Shown here one piece after another: positions 33,567 to 34,050 of a stretch of 34,050 bases of DNA. The position numbers and the translations under genes are program-made. This DNA comes from Ruminococcus sp. (lineage in GTDB: Bacteria > Bacillota > Clostridia > Oscillospirales > Ruminococcaceae), in contig JAFXVY010000080.1 of the NCBI GenBank assembly GCA_017534595.1, positions 1 to 34,050 of the forward strand. The letters are read 5' to 3'. The notes under the pieces were generated by a model that did no database searches, was not told the origin of the DNA, and worked only from the letters and a program-made list of their open reading frames with translations. Position 1 is the first letter of the stretch. Each line of letters begins with the position of its first letter.

Positions 33567-33872
33567 TCACTGTCTCAGCACCGAATAATATGCGGTGACA
33601 TGGCGGCGCTTGCCGTTCCCGTCGTCGGCCTTGATATCGACGCCGTTACGGCTCATGAGCTCAGCGGCGATGCAGCCGTCGAGCAGGCAGCGGAAGACCT
33701 CTTTGCCGTCGCAGACTATAATGAGCTCGCTCTCGGTGACGGATATCCCGCCCTTTCGGCCGATAACTCTTTCGCCGTTCCCGTCCCTTTCCGAGACATA
33801 GGACAGTCTTTTGCCGTGCAGCTTTTCGAGCTCGCTGCGCGGTGTACCTTTTTCTTTCTTCTTGAAAAACAC
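33567..33872 (-). CDS. small unknown protein coupled to the reverse transcriptase
   Basis: I do not recognise this protein of 101 residues. A basic N-terminus (FFKKKEKGTPRSELEKL) is followed by a strand-rich part with RKGGISVTESELIIVCDGKEV and a short C-terminal block ending VTAYYSVLRQ. No membrane segment or catalytic motif is visible in this form. GTG at 33872 is preferred because AAGGAGA lies nine bases upstream; an ATG at 33953 would add 27 residues but has no ribosome binding site. The RT ribosome binding site begins two bases after its stop codon and the RT gene 16 bases after it, so the two proteins are made together and probably work together. Confidence 0.75.
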   Translation of the reverse strand: MFFKKKEKGTPRSELEKLHGKRLSYVSERDGNGERVIGRKGGISVTESELIIVCDGKEVFRCLLDGCIAAELMSRNGVDIKADDGNGKRRHVTAYYSVLRQ

Positions 33873-33979
33873 TTGCGTTATTCTCCTTTTGAACGAGGGG
33901 ATAAGTGTACAGGCAACACCGCACAACCACCGGCTAACGCCTTTGTACATCATCCGCTTGCATATTTTCCGTCATATTA

Positions 33980-34026
33980 CCCAAATTCTCCTTGCCTTGC
34001 GCCAGCAAGGCGGCGTCGAATTTAGG
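33980..34026 (-). other. structured non-coding element upstream of the RT operon
   Basis: On the minus strand CCTAAATTC (34018-34026) pairs with GAATTTGGG (33980-33988) with one G-T pair. Enclosed is a perfect 7-bp hairpin GCCTTGC, loop TGGC, GCAAGGC (33994-34011). It ends about 108 bases before the small gene's GTG. It could be a terminator of a gene beyond the window, a leader structure or part of a non-coding RNA used by the RT. The window ends here, so the full extent is unknown. Confidence 0.45.
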
Positions 34027-34050
34027 CAATCTGACGAAAAATCTGACTGC

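Noticed and set aside
32336-33872. Diversity-generating retroelement or group II intron.
   Set aside because: No template/variable repeat pair, no Avd-like helical protein, no C-type lectin target, no maturase domain and no intron RNA landmarks were seen near the RT.

Overview
The window looks like a chromosomal segment of a moderately GC-rich, low-branching Gram-positive anaerobe, most likely Ruminococcus or a close relative in the Oscillospiraceae. The reasons are near-consensus sigma-A promoters (TTGACN-17-TATAAT), strong GGAGG ribosome binding sites, several TTG and GTG starts, lipoprotein-anchored plant cell wall enzymes, a CotH-family lipoprotein and a Gram-positive type IV pilus locus without a secretin. 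The taxonomic call rests on gene content and style, not on a marker gene comparison.

Layout. Positions 1-356 are hairpin-rich intergenic DNA, followed by a ZIP metal transporter (minus) and a small unknown membrane protein (1324-1917). Positions 2147-15538 form a type IV pilus locus: PilC, a PilM-PilN fusion, PilO, a large PilX-like protein, two prepilins (257 and 894 aa), the prepilin peptidase PilD (minus), the extension ATPase PilB and the retraction ATPase PilT. Next come an asparagine-synthase-like protein that lacks its glutaminase active site (15669-17204), methionyl-tRNA synthetase (17334-19319), a block of tandem repeats, tRNA-Arg(CCG) and a GNAT acetyltransferase.

Positions 20447-26195 hold the most unusual protein cluster. 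It has a MATE transporter fused to an RsbW-like ATP-binding domain. Convergent to it is a four-gene minus-strand operon: a cytosolic BMP/Med-type ligand-binding protein with a ParB-like N-terminal part, a metallophosphoesterase, a STAS anti-anti-sigma factor and an RsbW-like kinase. A second STAS gene is divergent from that operon. This looks like a partner-switching signalling module linked to a transporter and a ligand sensor; no PP2C phosphatase or sigma factor is present.

Positions 26326-30673 carry a CotH-family lipoprotein, an intracellular GH51 arabinofuranosidase and a lipoprotein GH5 cellulase, the last two forming an operon for plant polysaccharide use. Positions 30821-32311 encode the permease and ATPase of a polar amino acid ABC importer, with no binding protein beside them. 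The right end (minus) has a small unknown protein translationally coupled to a stand-alone reverse transcriptase with a YSDD active site, preceded by a strongly structured non-coding stretch. This pair is a candidate uncharacterised RT system, possibly defence-related.
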